Below, one piece after another: positions 12,601 through 26,100 of a DNA stretch of 64,000 bases. The position numbers and the translations under genes are program-made. The notes under the pieces were generated by a model that was not told the DNA's origin, did not search any database, and saw only the letters and a list, made by a program, of their open reading frames with translations. Position 1 is the stretch's first letter, and each line of letters begins with the position of its first letter. Source of the DNA: Hydractinia symbiolongicarpus (taxonomy: Eukaryota; Cnidaria; Hydrozoa; Anthoathecata; Hydractiniidae); the NCBI RefSeq assembly GCF_029227915.1, contig NC_079883.1, positions 4,650,001-4,714,000 of the forward strand, given 5' to 3'.

Positions 12601-15600
12601 CTATCTGATAAGGCATCGTTCTCGTGTACAAAAAGATGATAAACGAGATAATACCTTAGTCATTAATTGCTTCCCCAGTTACACAAACAGTTGGTTATCA
12701 AAAAATTTTTTTCGAATATTTTGGTTTTCTTTTTCATCACATTAGAACATACTTTACTAATCAAAAACAGACTCCAGCCTAAGCTGGTTGTGATACTATA
12801 AGACTACACTAATAGTTAAAAACGTTATTTTAAGTACTGATATGGTTGCTTTTGGCAAGATTTAAATTTAAAACAAAATTAAAAAGTTTAATAGACAAAG
12901 ACTTGTTTGTATATGAGTTAAAATTCTAAGCTGTGAACATTGCTGGAACTTGTACTATGTTTGTTACCTCCCAAAACATATTAATAGACAAAACACCCTA
13001 TATCAGAATCTCTCGCACATACAAAATTATCAAAGGTTGTGGCATGCGGTTTATCACACACATGCTTTTTTTATTGATAGGCCTGGTATATAACAAGAGA
13101 ATCTTACAGTTTTGACACTCATCATGTTACCATTATTTTGACTGCTATTATCCTGTGGAATTCTGATTGTGCTAGCAGTTGTTAAAAAAACTGCATGAAT
13201 CAGTACACACAAATTCTGCGTAGTTTAAAACAATAAGAATCCATTTTTTTAATAATTTTTCTCTGAAAATTATAATATTTTCACATCTACATTTCAGTTG
13301 CTTGCTGTACCTAGTTCTTCTGGTTCAAATTTACTGCCACAACATTCTACCGTTGCACAAAATGTATCACTACCACACGTTCCAATACCAGAACAAAATC
13401 AGACACAAGAGGTGCCAACCAATATTCAGCAGCTACAAGGAGTTGCAGATTTTCGAATACAATCAAATTCTTTGGAAAAAAGGTCCACCCATGTTTTTTT
13501 GCAGCCACGGTTTTTATCCAACAGTATGCTTGCACCACGTTTTCCTTTTATGCCTAATTTTGTGCATTCAGTCCCTCCACCATCAAAGGCATGTAATACT
13601 CAGGATCAGTTGCAAGGCTCAGCAATTGTGCAAGAAAACGTGGAAAAGGTAAAGAAATACACTTGCATTAGCTGTGAAAAAGTGTTCACAACAAAACAAA
13701 ATTTGAAGAAGCATGAGTTACTGCATCACCAAGCTGCTACATCACTTTGTTGTCAAACTTGTGGTAAAAAATTTGAAAAAAAGACAGCTTTGACAAGACA
13801 TATGCTGACTCATACAACCAACCGTCCACACATCTGTTCAGAATGTGGTAAAGGTACCAATAACCTACTTTCTTATCCTTAGCTTGTCTGTTGTATGATT
13901 GTATTTCTATACTGTATCTAAATGCAATGTGTAATAATAAAAAATGTTTGCAAAGAATAATGTGTCAAATCAAAATTTATAAAAAAATAAATAATATTTG
14001 CTTCTATGCCTTGCACATACAACTTTTGTTGCAAATTTTTGGCAGATATTGATTTTTTTGCATTTTTAAAATTTCTACCTAAAAAAAGTAGAACTGAATT
14101 ATTTTAATTTTAATAAATGAATTATAAAATTTATCTTTTAAAAAAAGAATAAAAAGCTTTTAGAACACAAAAAGTATAAGGTGATGAACTGCCTAAAATA
14201 TTTAATTATTCTTTGGAAAAAATTAGTGATGGCAGGAAAACTAAAAGAGGTGGTGTGGATTTATTTTAGTGATAAAAGACAAGAATTAGTAAGCATAAAA
14301 TTAGATCTGGCAAAGAGATTTTTTAGACCAAAACTACCATTTTTGGCAATTTATTTCTATTGCAAAATTTGTACAAATAAGGTATGCCAGATTTGGCATG
14401 GTAGTGCTAATTCTGGTAAGAGATACATTTACTATTTTGTAATTTAGCGAAATACAGCGAAAATGACATCACACAATGAACAATACAACGTTCATAAAGA
14501 TTACCTGGTGTGTTTAATGATAAAATTTAATTTAGGTTTTAAGGAGAGGTCAAACTTGACCAAGCATCTTATTATTCATACTGGTGCAAGACCCCACGCT
14601 TGCGATGTCTGCAATGCTCGATTTCGCCAACTCGGCCATTTACTTAAACATTTGTTGGTTCACAAGTCGGAAAAGCCACACAAATGTAATATTTGTTTGA
14701 AAGGTTTTAAAAGAAAAGAACACTTGAAGGATCATTTAATTATTCACACTGGTGATTATCCGTATCAATGCGAAGTTTGTGGGAAAAAATTTCGCTTTAA
14801 AACCAATCTTAAAGTCCACATACTTCAGCACAATGGCCGGAAAGATTTTGTTTGTGATGTGTGTCAAAAAGCATTTACTGGAAAAGCCAACCTAGTGCAA
14901 CATCGATTAATACACGATCCTGATTATAGTTTTAATTGTAACGTCTGTTCGAAGAAATTTCGTAGGAAAGGTCATTTAAAACGTCATATGGATATTCACA
15001 AGAACGAGCGACTTCTAACTTGTGTGTTTTGTAAAGAAACATTTCCTAATAGACCAACTTACCGTAAGCATTTGTTAGTTCATACTGGCTCAAAACCGTT
15101 TGTTTGTACCACTTGTGATAAAAGATTTGCAGCAAAATCCTATCTTACCCAGCATATGCTTACTCACACTGAGGAACTTTCATTTTCGTGTGATAAGTGT
15201 GACAAAAAATTTGGTTCGGAATCAGCGCTTGCAAAGCATGCCCTTATACATTCTATCACAAAACAGTTTTCTTGTGAAAAATGCAATCGCACGTTTCGAT
15301 ACAACTCAAACTTTAAAAAACATGAATTAAATTGCAATGGTGTGAAGTCTAAGGATGTAAAAAAAGCAAAAAGTGAAAGTTTGGGTGAAGATGAAGTTAC
15401 TTCACAAAACACTATAGCTGACTTGTCAGAACAAAAATCTTACCAAAGCAAGAATGAACAGCTGAAAGCTGCAGTGAACAACTCAACTGAGGAAAACGAC
15501 TTTAATAATCATTATCAAAACATAATAAGTGAGTTTCATAGTCAATCTCAACTACCATCTAACATGATGGATGCATCGACTGCAGTTTCTGAAGTAGTAA

Positions 15601-15767
15601 ACAAAGAATGTGTCTTACATGTAGTTCCAAATGAAAACTTAGCAAAACAAATGGATAAAAATCAAAATGTTAAGTCAAATGATAAAGTTAGTACTGCTGT
15701 CCATTTTGAAAGCTTGGTGTTGCCTGAAAGCATTGTAAAACAAGGAACGTTTTCAGAGCAAAGTTGA
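9693..15767 (+). CDS. Chromodomain, Gln-rich, 12-zinc-finger nuclear protein
   Basis: Four exons (9693-9791, 12238-12537, 13298-13853, 14536-15767) join in phase to 728 residues. Residues ~12-60 form a short chromodomain: RFAVEKITDTFLG, IYYKVKWQ, TWEPEERL, then LVNEFWKEYY. The usual loop between the KW and TWEPE strands is missing. A Gln-rich stretch follows (12352-12417), then a Pro/Gln/Ser linker. Twelve C2H2-type fingers follow, the third split by an intron and the last ending in Cys (C2HC). They carry TGxxP-type linkers such as HTGARPH and HTGSKPF. The C-terminal ~140 residues are low complexity. Chromodomains commonly read methylated histone tails and finger arrays bind DNA, so a sequence-guided chromatin regulator is likely. 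I do not recognise a named orthologue. Confidence 0.88.
9991..10120. repeat. Foldback (MITE-like) repeat, intron 1 of chromo/ZNF gene
   Basis: The arms 9991-10025 and 10083-10120 are imperfect inverted copies. Left reads GATGAAGATGCAAAGTTCT and right reads AGGACTTTGCATCTTAATT, each next to a GCTAGCTAG run. The loop is about 57 bp. No open frame is inside, which fits a non-autonomous element. Confidence 0.7.
10318..10540. repeat. Diverged inverted repeat pair in intron 1
   Basis: ATATGCGCTTGCATGTGCAC followed by AGGCAAAAAATA near 10330-10362 is mirrored by TTTTCTTGCCTG and ATGCATGCGCATATAC near 10513-10544. The spacer is about 150 bp. The pair may be the ends of an old small element. The open frames on both strands in this stretch are by-products. 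Confidence 0.5.
12352..12417 (+). repeat. CAA/CAG repeat encoding a glutamine tract
   Basis: Mixed CAA and CAG codons give two runs of five glutamines around a histidine, then a further glutamine cluster after REH. Codon mixing suggests an old or selected tract rather than a fresh slippage expansion. Confidence 0.9.
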
Positions 15768-17170
15768 TTATACTTTTGTTTATCACAAACTATGCAATTC
15801 AAAATTTTAGGCAAATTATGTTTTTACAAAATTTATAACAACTATTTAACATTCTCAATACGTTTAATGCATTGTCGTAGATTTATTTTACTCTAGACCC
15901 AAAACAATTTCTTTTCTTTCAACGTTATATTTTCAGCATTGTACATGAGATTCTGCAAGTCTTATGAATTTTTTTTGTTCAATCTCATCCAGTAATTGCC
16001 ATCAGCAAATAATTGCTAGCTTATAAATGCCGACAATTATATTGGTAAATGTAGAGTGCTGACGTGAATTCAAAGGCTGTATCAACATAATAATTACCTG
16101 CAGTGTTGTTACATTGATTATCACTATATTAACCAAAAGCTCTTTTTTAGGGTGTCCTCAGAATTAGAGAATTTTTTTTTTAATTATTGGTGTATAAATT
16201 TTTTGTCTTTTAAATACTTAATTTTAATTTATTTATTAGTACTATGTCTGTTTAAATTTATTGCTTGTCTTCTTTTGTTTTATTTCTTTTATACTTTTTG
16301 TCGACAAGTTTGCACTCCTTAAAATCTGATAAATTTGTTATTTTGTTTTATTTCATACGAGGGAATAGTGTATTACTTTTATTATAATTTTTAATATCTT
16401 TTTACTATACAAAGATAATATTTATGATGGCTCTTATTGGTTTACATATTACTAGGTTCCATGTTAAGAGCTACCATTTGATATATTTGCAAGAGCCACC
16501 AAAATCTAAAAAATAGCACAAATTAAGGCAAGTTTAATAAAAGCCAACAATTTTTTTTAATCGAATTAGGAATTGTTATTTATTTTGATTTAAACTAATT
16601 TATACATTGGCACAATGATACAAGCACATGGATAGTACACAATTAAAAAAATATTTTTTATTTTTCTACGTATACCCCCAATGTTTAACAAGATAGAGGA
16701 ATGTGGTATATAAAATATTTATGACGTTAATATTTACCAGATATTAGCCAGTTTTGATGTTGTACTGTGAAATCCAAATAAGTCAAAAGCTCAGACTGAG
16801 AAATTCAATTGAAGTATAATTGTATTTATTAGCATTAATGAACAGGCAGAGTTGACAAGAAATTTTCACTAAAGGGCTTTTTATTTTACTGTGTAACAAC
16901 TCCACAAAATTCAGATCTGTTTTATTACCTGTTTGCTAATTCGTAGGTCAAAAAGGAATAAAAAAAGCGGTCAAGAGATGATGTGTCTATTTTTTCAATT
17001 AAAATTGTCTCCTAAACTTCGATGAACATGATGTCACTCCCTTGTTCTAAGTAAGAGTCTGCTCCCTTGTTCTAAGTAAGAGTCTCCCCCCTTGTTCTAA
17101 GTAAGAGTCTGCTTCTAACAAAATATCATAATTGTTATGAAAGCTTATTATTGTGCTTCTCATTTGCAAG
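15768..17170. other. Gene-poor stretch upstream of the first visible KIZ exon
   Basis: No exon could be supported. It holds the 3' flank of the zinc-finger gene, with a candidate poly(A) signal AATAAA at 16536-16541. The KIZ first exon should also be here or further upstream, but I could not find it. Confidence 0.5.
17041..17112. repeat. 25-bp tandem repeat, three copies
   Basis: CTTGTTCTAAGTAAGAGTCT begins at 17041, 17066 and 17091, separated by short C/T spacers. It lies just before the first visible KIZ exon. Confidence 0.9.
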
Positions 17171-20100
17171 TGTAAATAAAAACAAGAAGTTGTGTCAAAT
17201 GAATCACGATAGTAACAGACAGAAGTATGGGTATGTGTAACTTTTTTATGTATTATTCCATGTGTGTACATAGTACAGTCCTATTAACGTAGATCTGCAA
17301 TGAAGCAAATAGAACAGTATATTATAAGAAATGCCAAACAAATGTTAAACAATTTTTTTTGCTTAGCCAAATTGATAATTCTCAACTTTTTTTTTTTTAC
17401 AGTAACAGATTATATTTTTTCTTTCCTCATTTGAATCTGTTAGAAAATTTGAATCTGTTAGATAAAAGTAAAGTTTAAATCTAAGAAACTCATCTATTTC
17501 CAGACATTTTTATAGTTAATGTAAAGACCTTTTATTTATTTTTTCTATTTCAGTTTTGAACTGTGCCAACATTTGAAATAATAATTTGTATAATTAACTT
17601 TATGTAGACAAGATGAGTACATTTCCAAATTAAATGAATATTTAAAAGAATTAAACAAGGCAGAAGCCATCAGTACCAGACGAAACAAAGAGTTTCTTGC
17701 GGACATAGCAAAAATAACCAATCATGGCTCTGTGCTCAGCGAAAAAGCAGACCGCTTAAAAAAGATTAGGGTATGTTGTTTATAATTCAGTTTTTAGTTA
17801 ATGAAAAATTATGATTATATATGTGTCTCTGTGTTCCTGCTATAGCATGTGTTTTTACATATTTGTTTCAACTATTTTGCAGAATGATTATGAGCAATAC
17901 ATTGGTAGAGTGTATCCACGATGGAAGCAACACGTTAAGAAAGAAGAAAAACAAAAACAACAGTTAAAGGTATATGAATGTAATTATCAACAAAACAAAA
18001 CGTTTTCTTGTATGAATTTGTGGTAAGCCTTGCTTAAATGCAAGTCACTTTCCTTTTTAGGACACTCAAACTGTTTTACCAAAAGATGATTATATGTACC
18101 CAAGCTACAGCTCACCAAAAAGATCTTCACCCTATCACGATGTAAGTTGCTTTTAAGTTACATACTTTCAAACCAGGTTGTTAGAATGTGTTTTTTAAAA
18201 GTTAGATTTTGTTTTTAGAGCTTAAAAGAGTCTTTATATCCAGACTTCGTAAGGAAAAAAATTCATAATTGGAAACATGATACCTCTCTCAATTCATCTG
18301 ATGAAACACCTTTCCAAAAACACTCCCATGTTGACCGTATTACATCTCTGGAAGAAAGCTACAAAAGCAACCAAGTATATTTGCAAAATCTTCTTAATTC
18401 AGTCCCAAGCCGAGAGGAGGTTGAGAATATGATACTTCAGCGAGAGGAACGCATGATTAAATTAAATGCTACTAATTTTAGCCATGAAACTATTGATAGC
18501 GCAATACGCAACAGATCATACCCTGAACAAAATCAAGTATTTCTACCAGTACTAAACGAGTTCAACAGAACACAACAATTAACTTCTCAGCATAATATAT
18601 CTTATAATAATTCCAACGTTAAAATACTTCCACAATTGTTAGGTTTGGATGATAATGGACAGTTAGTGCTTGTTCCAATGGCAGCACCTTTCCAAACAGC
18701 AGTGTCCTCGTTTAACTCTCCTGTTCCACAAGAGCCTATGTTCAACATATCAAGACAAAGTCCTGTTGGAGAGAACAATTTGCATCCTAAGGTAGCAAAA
18801 AACCTTCAGCGCGAGAACACAAACGATTTTTCGCCAGTATCTACACATGTAAAAAATTCCGAAGGTGTTCCACTTTCTCGCGATTCATACACTTCTAAAA
18901 CACAGAATGTTACTGATGTGAGAGACCATAAAAAACAACCACGAAAGCATGAGTTATCACAGTCTGTTGAAAAGTTGAGACCAATCAATAAAAACAAAGC
19001 ATTAAATATGGACAAAAATAACAATTCTAGTAATGATAAAGATACATCAGAACATTCTGCTTCTCCAGTGCCACAACATGTTGATGTTAAACACAAATAT
19101 GAAGAGAATGGAGAAGAAGTTGCTCCTCCTCTGACTTTTAGTGACTTACAAACAACTGAACTGAATGAAGAAACTGCGGTTAAAATAACACAACATGTAC
19201 ATTCTGGTAACATGTCGATTATAACAGAAGCAGTTGAAAAATCATCACCTATTGCCAGCTCTCCTCACCTGTCAAATATGTCACTTGATAATCATGTGGA
19301 GGAAGGTACTCAGGAAGAAGATATACAAAAAGAGAACTTGAGACATCAACATGATACTAAACCACAGAAACTACACAAAGATGATAAAAATAATTTGTTT
19401 TTAAATCCAACTTTGGATAAAGGTATTTTATTAGGTAAAGATGAACACAGTGGTGAAAGTAGTGATAATGATAATGAAAGTAATATCTCCCAACTTGCAC
19501 ATAATTGGGGTATACCGGTACAAAATATTACAAAAAGTGATTCACAGTCCAGCAGTAATAAAAATAATTCACGAAAAGAAAAAAATGACACTAGTTTGCA
19601 AATGAACAAGGTTAATATTCTGCATGATCAGCAAGAAGAGCATATGCAGCCAAAAGGTAGTTCTGAAGTGTCGAACGAAAGTATCATCAGCTTCTCGGAT
19701 GATGGTTCTGATTTTGAATTACCATCCAATGGTGAAGAGAACAGCTTAATGGAGACTAAATCAGTAGACCTACATGTAAATAAACAGAATAATAATATTA
19801 ATAGTGGAATTATTAAAGATTCGAATAATAATAGCGAGCAAGAACTCAATGTACAACGTCAGGAAACAACAGACGACAACAATTTATTATATGATGTAGT
19901 TAAAACATTAGACGATCGATTTGATGAGCCAGTGTTATTTAACCTGTTGGAGAACGTGTTAGAACGTGTACAAGATGATGAAAGTGAGGAGGTTTTAGTG
20001 TTGAACTTGGAAACTGACAGTGGTCTTACAAATACCATTATAGGGTAAGAACTTTCAGGTTTGTGCCTTAAAATGTGTCACAAGTCCATAGTAACTGGGG

Positions 20101-23100
20101 AGTGGAGGGTCAATTGCCTTTTCCAAATAGTTTAATTGTCTAAATCTAATATCATCAAGTATTGAATAAATTTCAAATTTTCCCTTTCCACACATGTGAT
20201 TATACCAGTATTTTATAGAATGTTTTATCATAATGTAATATCTTTAAATTATCTCTTCTGGTGTCACACATATATGCTATTATTTCTCTCAGAACTGCTG
20301 AAATAGAAGGTGATTTGTCTCGCTTCAACGCTTCTGAGATATGCATGGCATTCAGATATCACTTAAAAGACACCATGATGCAAAGAAAAGAGGTTCCTTT
20401 CATTAACGACAATTTAGATGTCTCAACTGATTTTGAAGGTGACTTACGGTAGGTTGAGTTTTGTGTGATTTTAAACTCTATTTCTTCTTACATTTAAGCT
20501 CTGTAGAAAATCCAATCCCTATGATAGCTATCTATTTTTAAAAAAATCGTTCTAGGTATTTATTTTTAAAAAGATATTTTCTAGATATCTATTTTTAAAA
20601 AAAATATTTTAATAATAACTTTTTTTTGTTGTAGAGATTGCGTACAACCGATGTATTTAGAATTATGGGATACATTATATGCATTTTTGTCAAGCATAAT
20701 GGATTTATTTGAGTTCAATCCTTCTCAAGTGTCCAAGATATATTCGGATGCTTTGATACCTGCTGATAAGAAACTACAAGATCAGGTATGAACTTTTTTT
20801 AAGTTTAAGCAAGGAGGTTTAAAAAGAAGGAGAGAGAACTCTTTTATTTCTATTGAAATCATCCGTGTCTCATGTTTACTTTTCTCTATTGTTCTTACAT
20901 CGAATTCTGTCAATCAAAATTTGAAATCTCGCGCTTAAATTAATAAATTAGCCGTTGTCTTTTGTTACTATTTGCATAAATTATGAGCCCGCGGCTATTT
21001 TTCTCTCAGCGGTAAATGCTTGTTAGTTGATAAATTTGTCGTTTTTACATATCATAAACAAGCAAGAAGCGAAATGGCAGGCGAAGACGTTAAAAATATA
21101 ATAGAATTGGATGATGACTTTTTTGTGACGGAAGAAATGTTGTCAGATTTTACTGTTTACGAAAGTTGTGAGGTGGAAGTATCGTTTGTGGAAGATCTGT
21201 TGGAAGAAGAAAATGAAGTAGATGCTGGATATTTGGGTATTCCTCAAATAGTATTCGTTGATGAAGAAGATGTGGACATGGTGGTTGATAACAACAGTAC
21301 CAAAAATGTGAAGTTTGTGTGCAGCAAGTGCAAAAAACAGTATTTTAAAGAAGCTTACTACAAGAAACATACTCTGATATGTAAAAAGCCAACAGGTAAT
21401 GCTTCAGTTTAATAAAGTCATGTTTTCTTTAAAACACCATTAGCTAGCTAGCTATAATGTTTTGTTTTTTGACTCTGCATGTAGATTTCATAGAAAAGCT
21501 ATTGTATTATCATCATTTGATATGCTTTTTGTTGTTGTTGTCTTGTTTTGTTATCACAACTGTGTTCTGATGTCAACTCTGTATTCCAATAATAGATCCA
21601 GAAACAACAACAGTGGCAAGAAAAACTCTTGATGACTCAAAAAATAAATCAACTACAACAATTTCCACAAAACAAGTTAAATCAAAATCGAATCGTAAGT
21701 ATTCATTCATGAACTCTGAGAACATAAGGAATTTTTTTTTGCTATATATAGAGCAAAATATTGTGAACTGGTGGTATAAACCTTTTTTTTTGCACCCTTT
21801 TAGAATCTTTATCCATCACCGATCATGAGCTGCAGCAAGAAAAAATGAATTTTGTTCGTGATGCTATGGTTAAAATTTCAAAAGACCCAATCAATAACAT
21901 TGTTGTGAAAGGATTCAAAACACCTGGAAATCGTGTCAAAGAATTAGCCAACTCAATTTTGAATGCTGGGAGTGATGTTTTGGACATTATTTCTGAAAAT
22001 GTAGTGTGTCGCATATTTAAAGAATTGCAAAAATCTAACCTACTGACTGGTTCAGGAAAAGAATCTCTTTGGAGAAAAGTGCATGAACTTGCACAAGACG
22101 ATAAATTCAGACAACATTGGAAACATGTATTACCTAAAGGATACTGCATTGACAGTCAAGAATTCTCTATGTTGTTGCAGAAATTTGTTATGGAGTTAAT
22201 AAAAATACTAGTAGCTCATGAAAACAAAAATCGACATGTCGAAAAAAGTCTTGACTTGAAACTCACAACTGAGGAACAAACTGTTCTGTATTATGTTTCA
22301 GGATACATAATTTTCTCGCTACGTAAAAAATACCAAAGATTAGCAGATTCGAAAAACAAAGTTGTTGCTGTGGCTGCATTGCAGTTTCTGAACTCATTGA
22401 AAGTTTCAGGTGATGATAAACTGCAGGTATATAGTTTTCTGGATTATACAAGATCTTGGGTGGACCAAGTCAGCAGAGGATACCTGATAAAAGTCAATGA
22501 TGACATGTTTATTTTTTGCAGAAGAATTGAAAACGTTATTAGAAAAGTTTTAAATTTGAACATGTTGAAAAAATATAAAGGAGAAGATATACGGGAACTT
22601 TTCGAAAATGAACTTATGAAGGACTCTTTAATTGATCAAGCCTGGGTCATACTTTCACGGTATCTTGGAAATGAGAAGTTATCGAAAATTCTCAAAGCTC
22701 AGATCATTAAAAAATGGTGTGACATCAGAGCAAAAGCATATGTCACTGCATATATACAAGTAGTTCGACGCAAACTTGCTTCTCTAGCATCGGAGAAAAA
22801 AGAGAAGTTGACTGTAGTCTTATCTAAAAAAGGTGAACCAGCAATGAGAAAAAAACTTAACTAATTGTCATAACATTTTTACCTATAACTTGTTTTAATT
22901 TCTATATATCTTTTCCATGTATATAACTGTGTTTCTTAGTAAAATAATCATACCCTTATTATGTTTGTACTATTTTAAGGGTTTTTTTCGGATTGAGTAA
23001 GGATTCAATCTCGCTGAAGCTGTTTATTTTAAATCTAAATTTTTGCCAAGATTTGTGAACTTCACTCTCATTTCTTTTTTTTGTGCTACTTCTTTGTTCA

Positions 23101-26100
23101 GTTATGCACATTGGCAAGCGTTAAACTGAATAATGCTGCGAGATCAAAACTCTGCGCGCTTTGCTAGAAATTTAATAGATCATAAAAACGCGGAGAAATG
23201 GTCGATGGATAGGCTAATCAAGATGGTATGAAACAACATGCTTTTTATCAGCTGGAGGGACCCTGAAAAATAAGTTGCGCGTGCATAATTACCGACGCAA
23301 ATATTCTTACGCGAGAATCGCTACTTAAAGCTGACCGCAACCTCGGACCTAGGATTGCCGCATCGGATGCTCTATGCCTGACTGTGGCCTGATGAAATCA
23401 ACTCACTTTTTGATTATTCCATTTGATTAAATTTTTTGCAAACAAGTTTTATATCTCACACGGGTATCGAACTCTCTTTGCAAACAAGTTTTACATCTCA
23501 CACGGGTATCGGGTATGTTTTATTGTGGTTTGTATACACCCTTACACCAAGAGGCCTTTGTCACGTTCTTTTTTTAAATCAACATAGTCCCGAATAGCGA
23601 ATATTAATTTCGACACTCCTTCGCATGAATTCTTGTTGGGAATATAATGAAACTTGTCCCCAGGGTTGTTCTACATATCGCGAAGTGAGTATGTAAAAAA
23701 GCAAAACAAAACTGTAATATTTATTCACGTATGGCGGATCCATTCGAAATGAAGATAAAAGAAATTCCGTAATAGTTGTAATTTCCCGATGACATAAATA
23801 AAAATTACATAGCAATAATAAAGTAGCAATCCTAAATTTTTTTAATCTCAATTATTTTCTAAGATTTGATGTTTTCAAAAAAATGTTTCAAATCAAAGTC
23901 AAAATCGTACTCCACTAAAAATATTTGCAAAAGATGTGACTCAAAAGACAAGGCACTAATAACAAAACAACTTCTATGTTGAAAAAGCGTAATGGAAAAA
24001 ATGTCTGACATACTCAGAAAAAATATAAATAAAATAGTCAAACAATCATGTTTCCAAAAGTATCAATATATAAATAACTATCTCTTTCTTTTCTGTGGAA
24101 GTTTCCTCATATCATTTACGTCTAGGTGAATCTGATTTTGATTACCACGTCGAGTGTTTCCACGTAGATCTCTGATCAACTCAGATTTCATAACAAGCAA
24201 AGAAAGTTCTTGTTGGCCAAATTGATAAAGTGTTGGGTTGTCACATGTACCACCACTTCGTCTTTGACGAGCGAAATGTTCCTCCAATGGATCTTGTGAG
24301 AATTTCTCGCTCAAAATCATCTTGACATTTGGACTCTGGAGAAGTAATTTGGTCAGTTCCACGAATGATTTCACTATGGACAAAGATAAAAAAAATATAC
24401 ATTTATAGAACAACACCGTTTGTCCATGAAACATTGCCTGGAACCACAATTGCAGAAAAATGTAGATTTTTTACCTGTTATTTTCCAACCATTTATCGTC
24501 TGTTTGCTCAATAACAATTTTTTTTTTTCATCTTGGGATAAATTAGGTGTGTCATTGGCTTGTTCTTCCCACCTTCCCAGGTAATGTTCGAGGAATTCTT
24601 TCTCTAAAAACTGAATTTTACATGTTGATGTGAAAAAAATGAAAAATGAAAATGGAAATATTTGCACACCCTTTTACATGGAGATCAAGTTCTTTAGGAC
24701 TGGTTTACAAATATGCAAAATGAACTTGAGCTTTTTGAGGGAAAAATGTTGTGTTTCTGAATTCCGTTACAAAATAATTGAATGTATTTCGAATGATACT
24801 ACTAACCTCAAAACGCCAATCGTTAACATCTCTATATGCTGCAAGAGCTATTTTTCCGCCACGATCTTGATTAATTGAAGATACATTCAAGCAATCAAAA
24901 ACTTGGTCAAACATACGCACAAACTTTATTGTACTTTTCGTATAATGCAGCCCCTGAACCTCAAGTGCATCAGCAGTTGTTTTACTCAAAACCTAAATGC
25001 AAAATCATAATTTACATGAGCAATGATAAACACATTATCAGAAGTATATCATTATTTGCAACTCCCACAAAATAATCAAACTGTGAATCCACTATCACTC
25101 AGAAAACACTAATACAAACAAGCAGACAAATAAATAATAAAAAAAGAAAAGAAAAATATCTCACTTGGGTAGCCAACTTAACTTGCATCCTCAACCTTGG
25201 AGTTAACTTTATGTGATCCTCTTTTAGTTTATAAAGTTTCCTTAATCCAGGTGCTGCTCCATGTAAATTCAGATCCCATTCATAAACATTGACAAGATGG
25301 TTCCAGCTGATATCCATGTGATCGAGCTAATAAATAGAAAATTGATATATGTATACAGATATACTTTAAAATTGAAACAAACAAACAAAAAACACTTACA
25401 AAAAGATTGCGTGTATTATTGTTTCCATGAGAGTTCTCGAAACAGTTTCTCGTTGTTTTAATGAGATGAGGGACATCGGATATAAAAAAGATCTTTCTGT
25501 CCAATGATAATAAGTTGTTGGTCCAATATGTGTTACCAATATCAGGTGTCACCATAATTTTGTAAAACTTCCTATTGGGAGAAGCACCATCTGAAATAAA
25601 TGCTCGAACATAAAAACCAATTGCCTCCAATACATATGTCGCCTCCCATACACATGGATAGAGCTGATCAGAGGTAAATCCCAATGATGCGAAATATCCA
25701 AAAGGATACACCAGAGATGAAACAATTCCTCGAACCATAAACACTATCACATAGGAAGCAAAGTGACGATCATTCTCTGATGATCCCTCAGCACGTTTTT
25801 GAAATTCAACTAACTCATCGTTAATATCCCCCATATCAGTGAAACCAACCAATTGTCCAGTTGACTGTCTGAACACCAAGTCAGCTTTTATTTTCATCTC
25901 ATCATAAATAAGCGAAACGTTTTTTTGGTGATCATCCAGAGTTGCAATTTTACTATCCACTATTAATCTTTCAATGACATCTGGATTGAATCCACACATT
26001 GGATCAGTGAAGTTTATGTATTTTTTAAGTGTGTCAATATGTGGGAGTTTTAAAAAATTCAAATTCGGATTTCGCAAATGTTTATATGCTGCTGGTGAAT

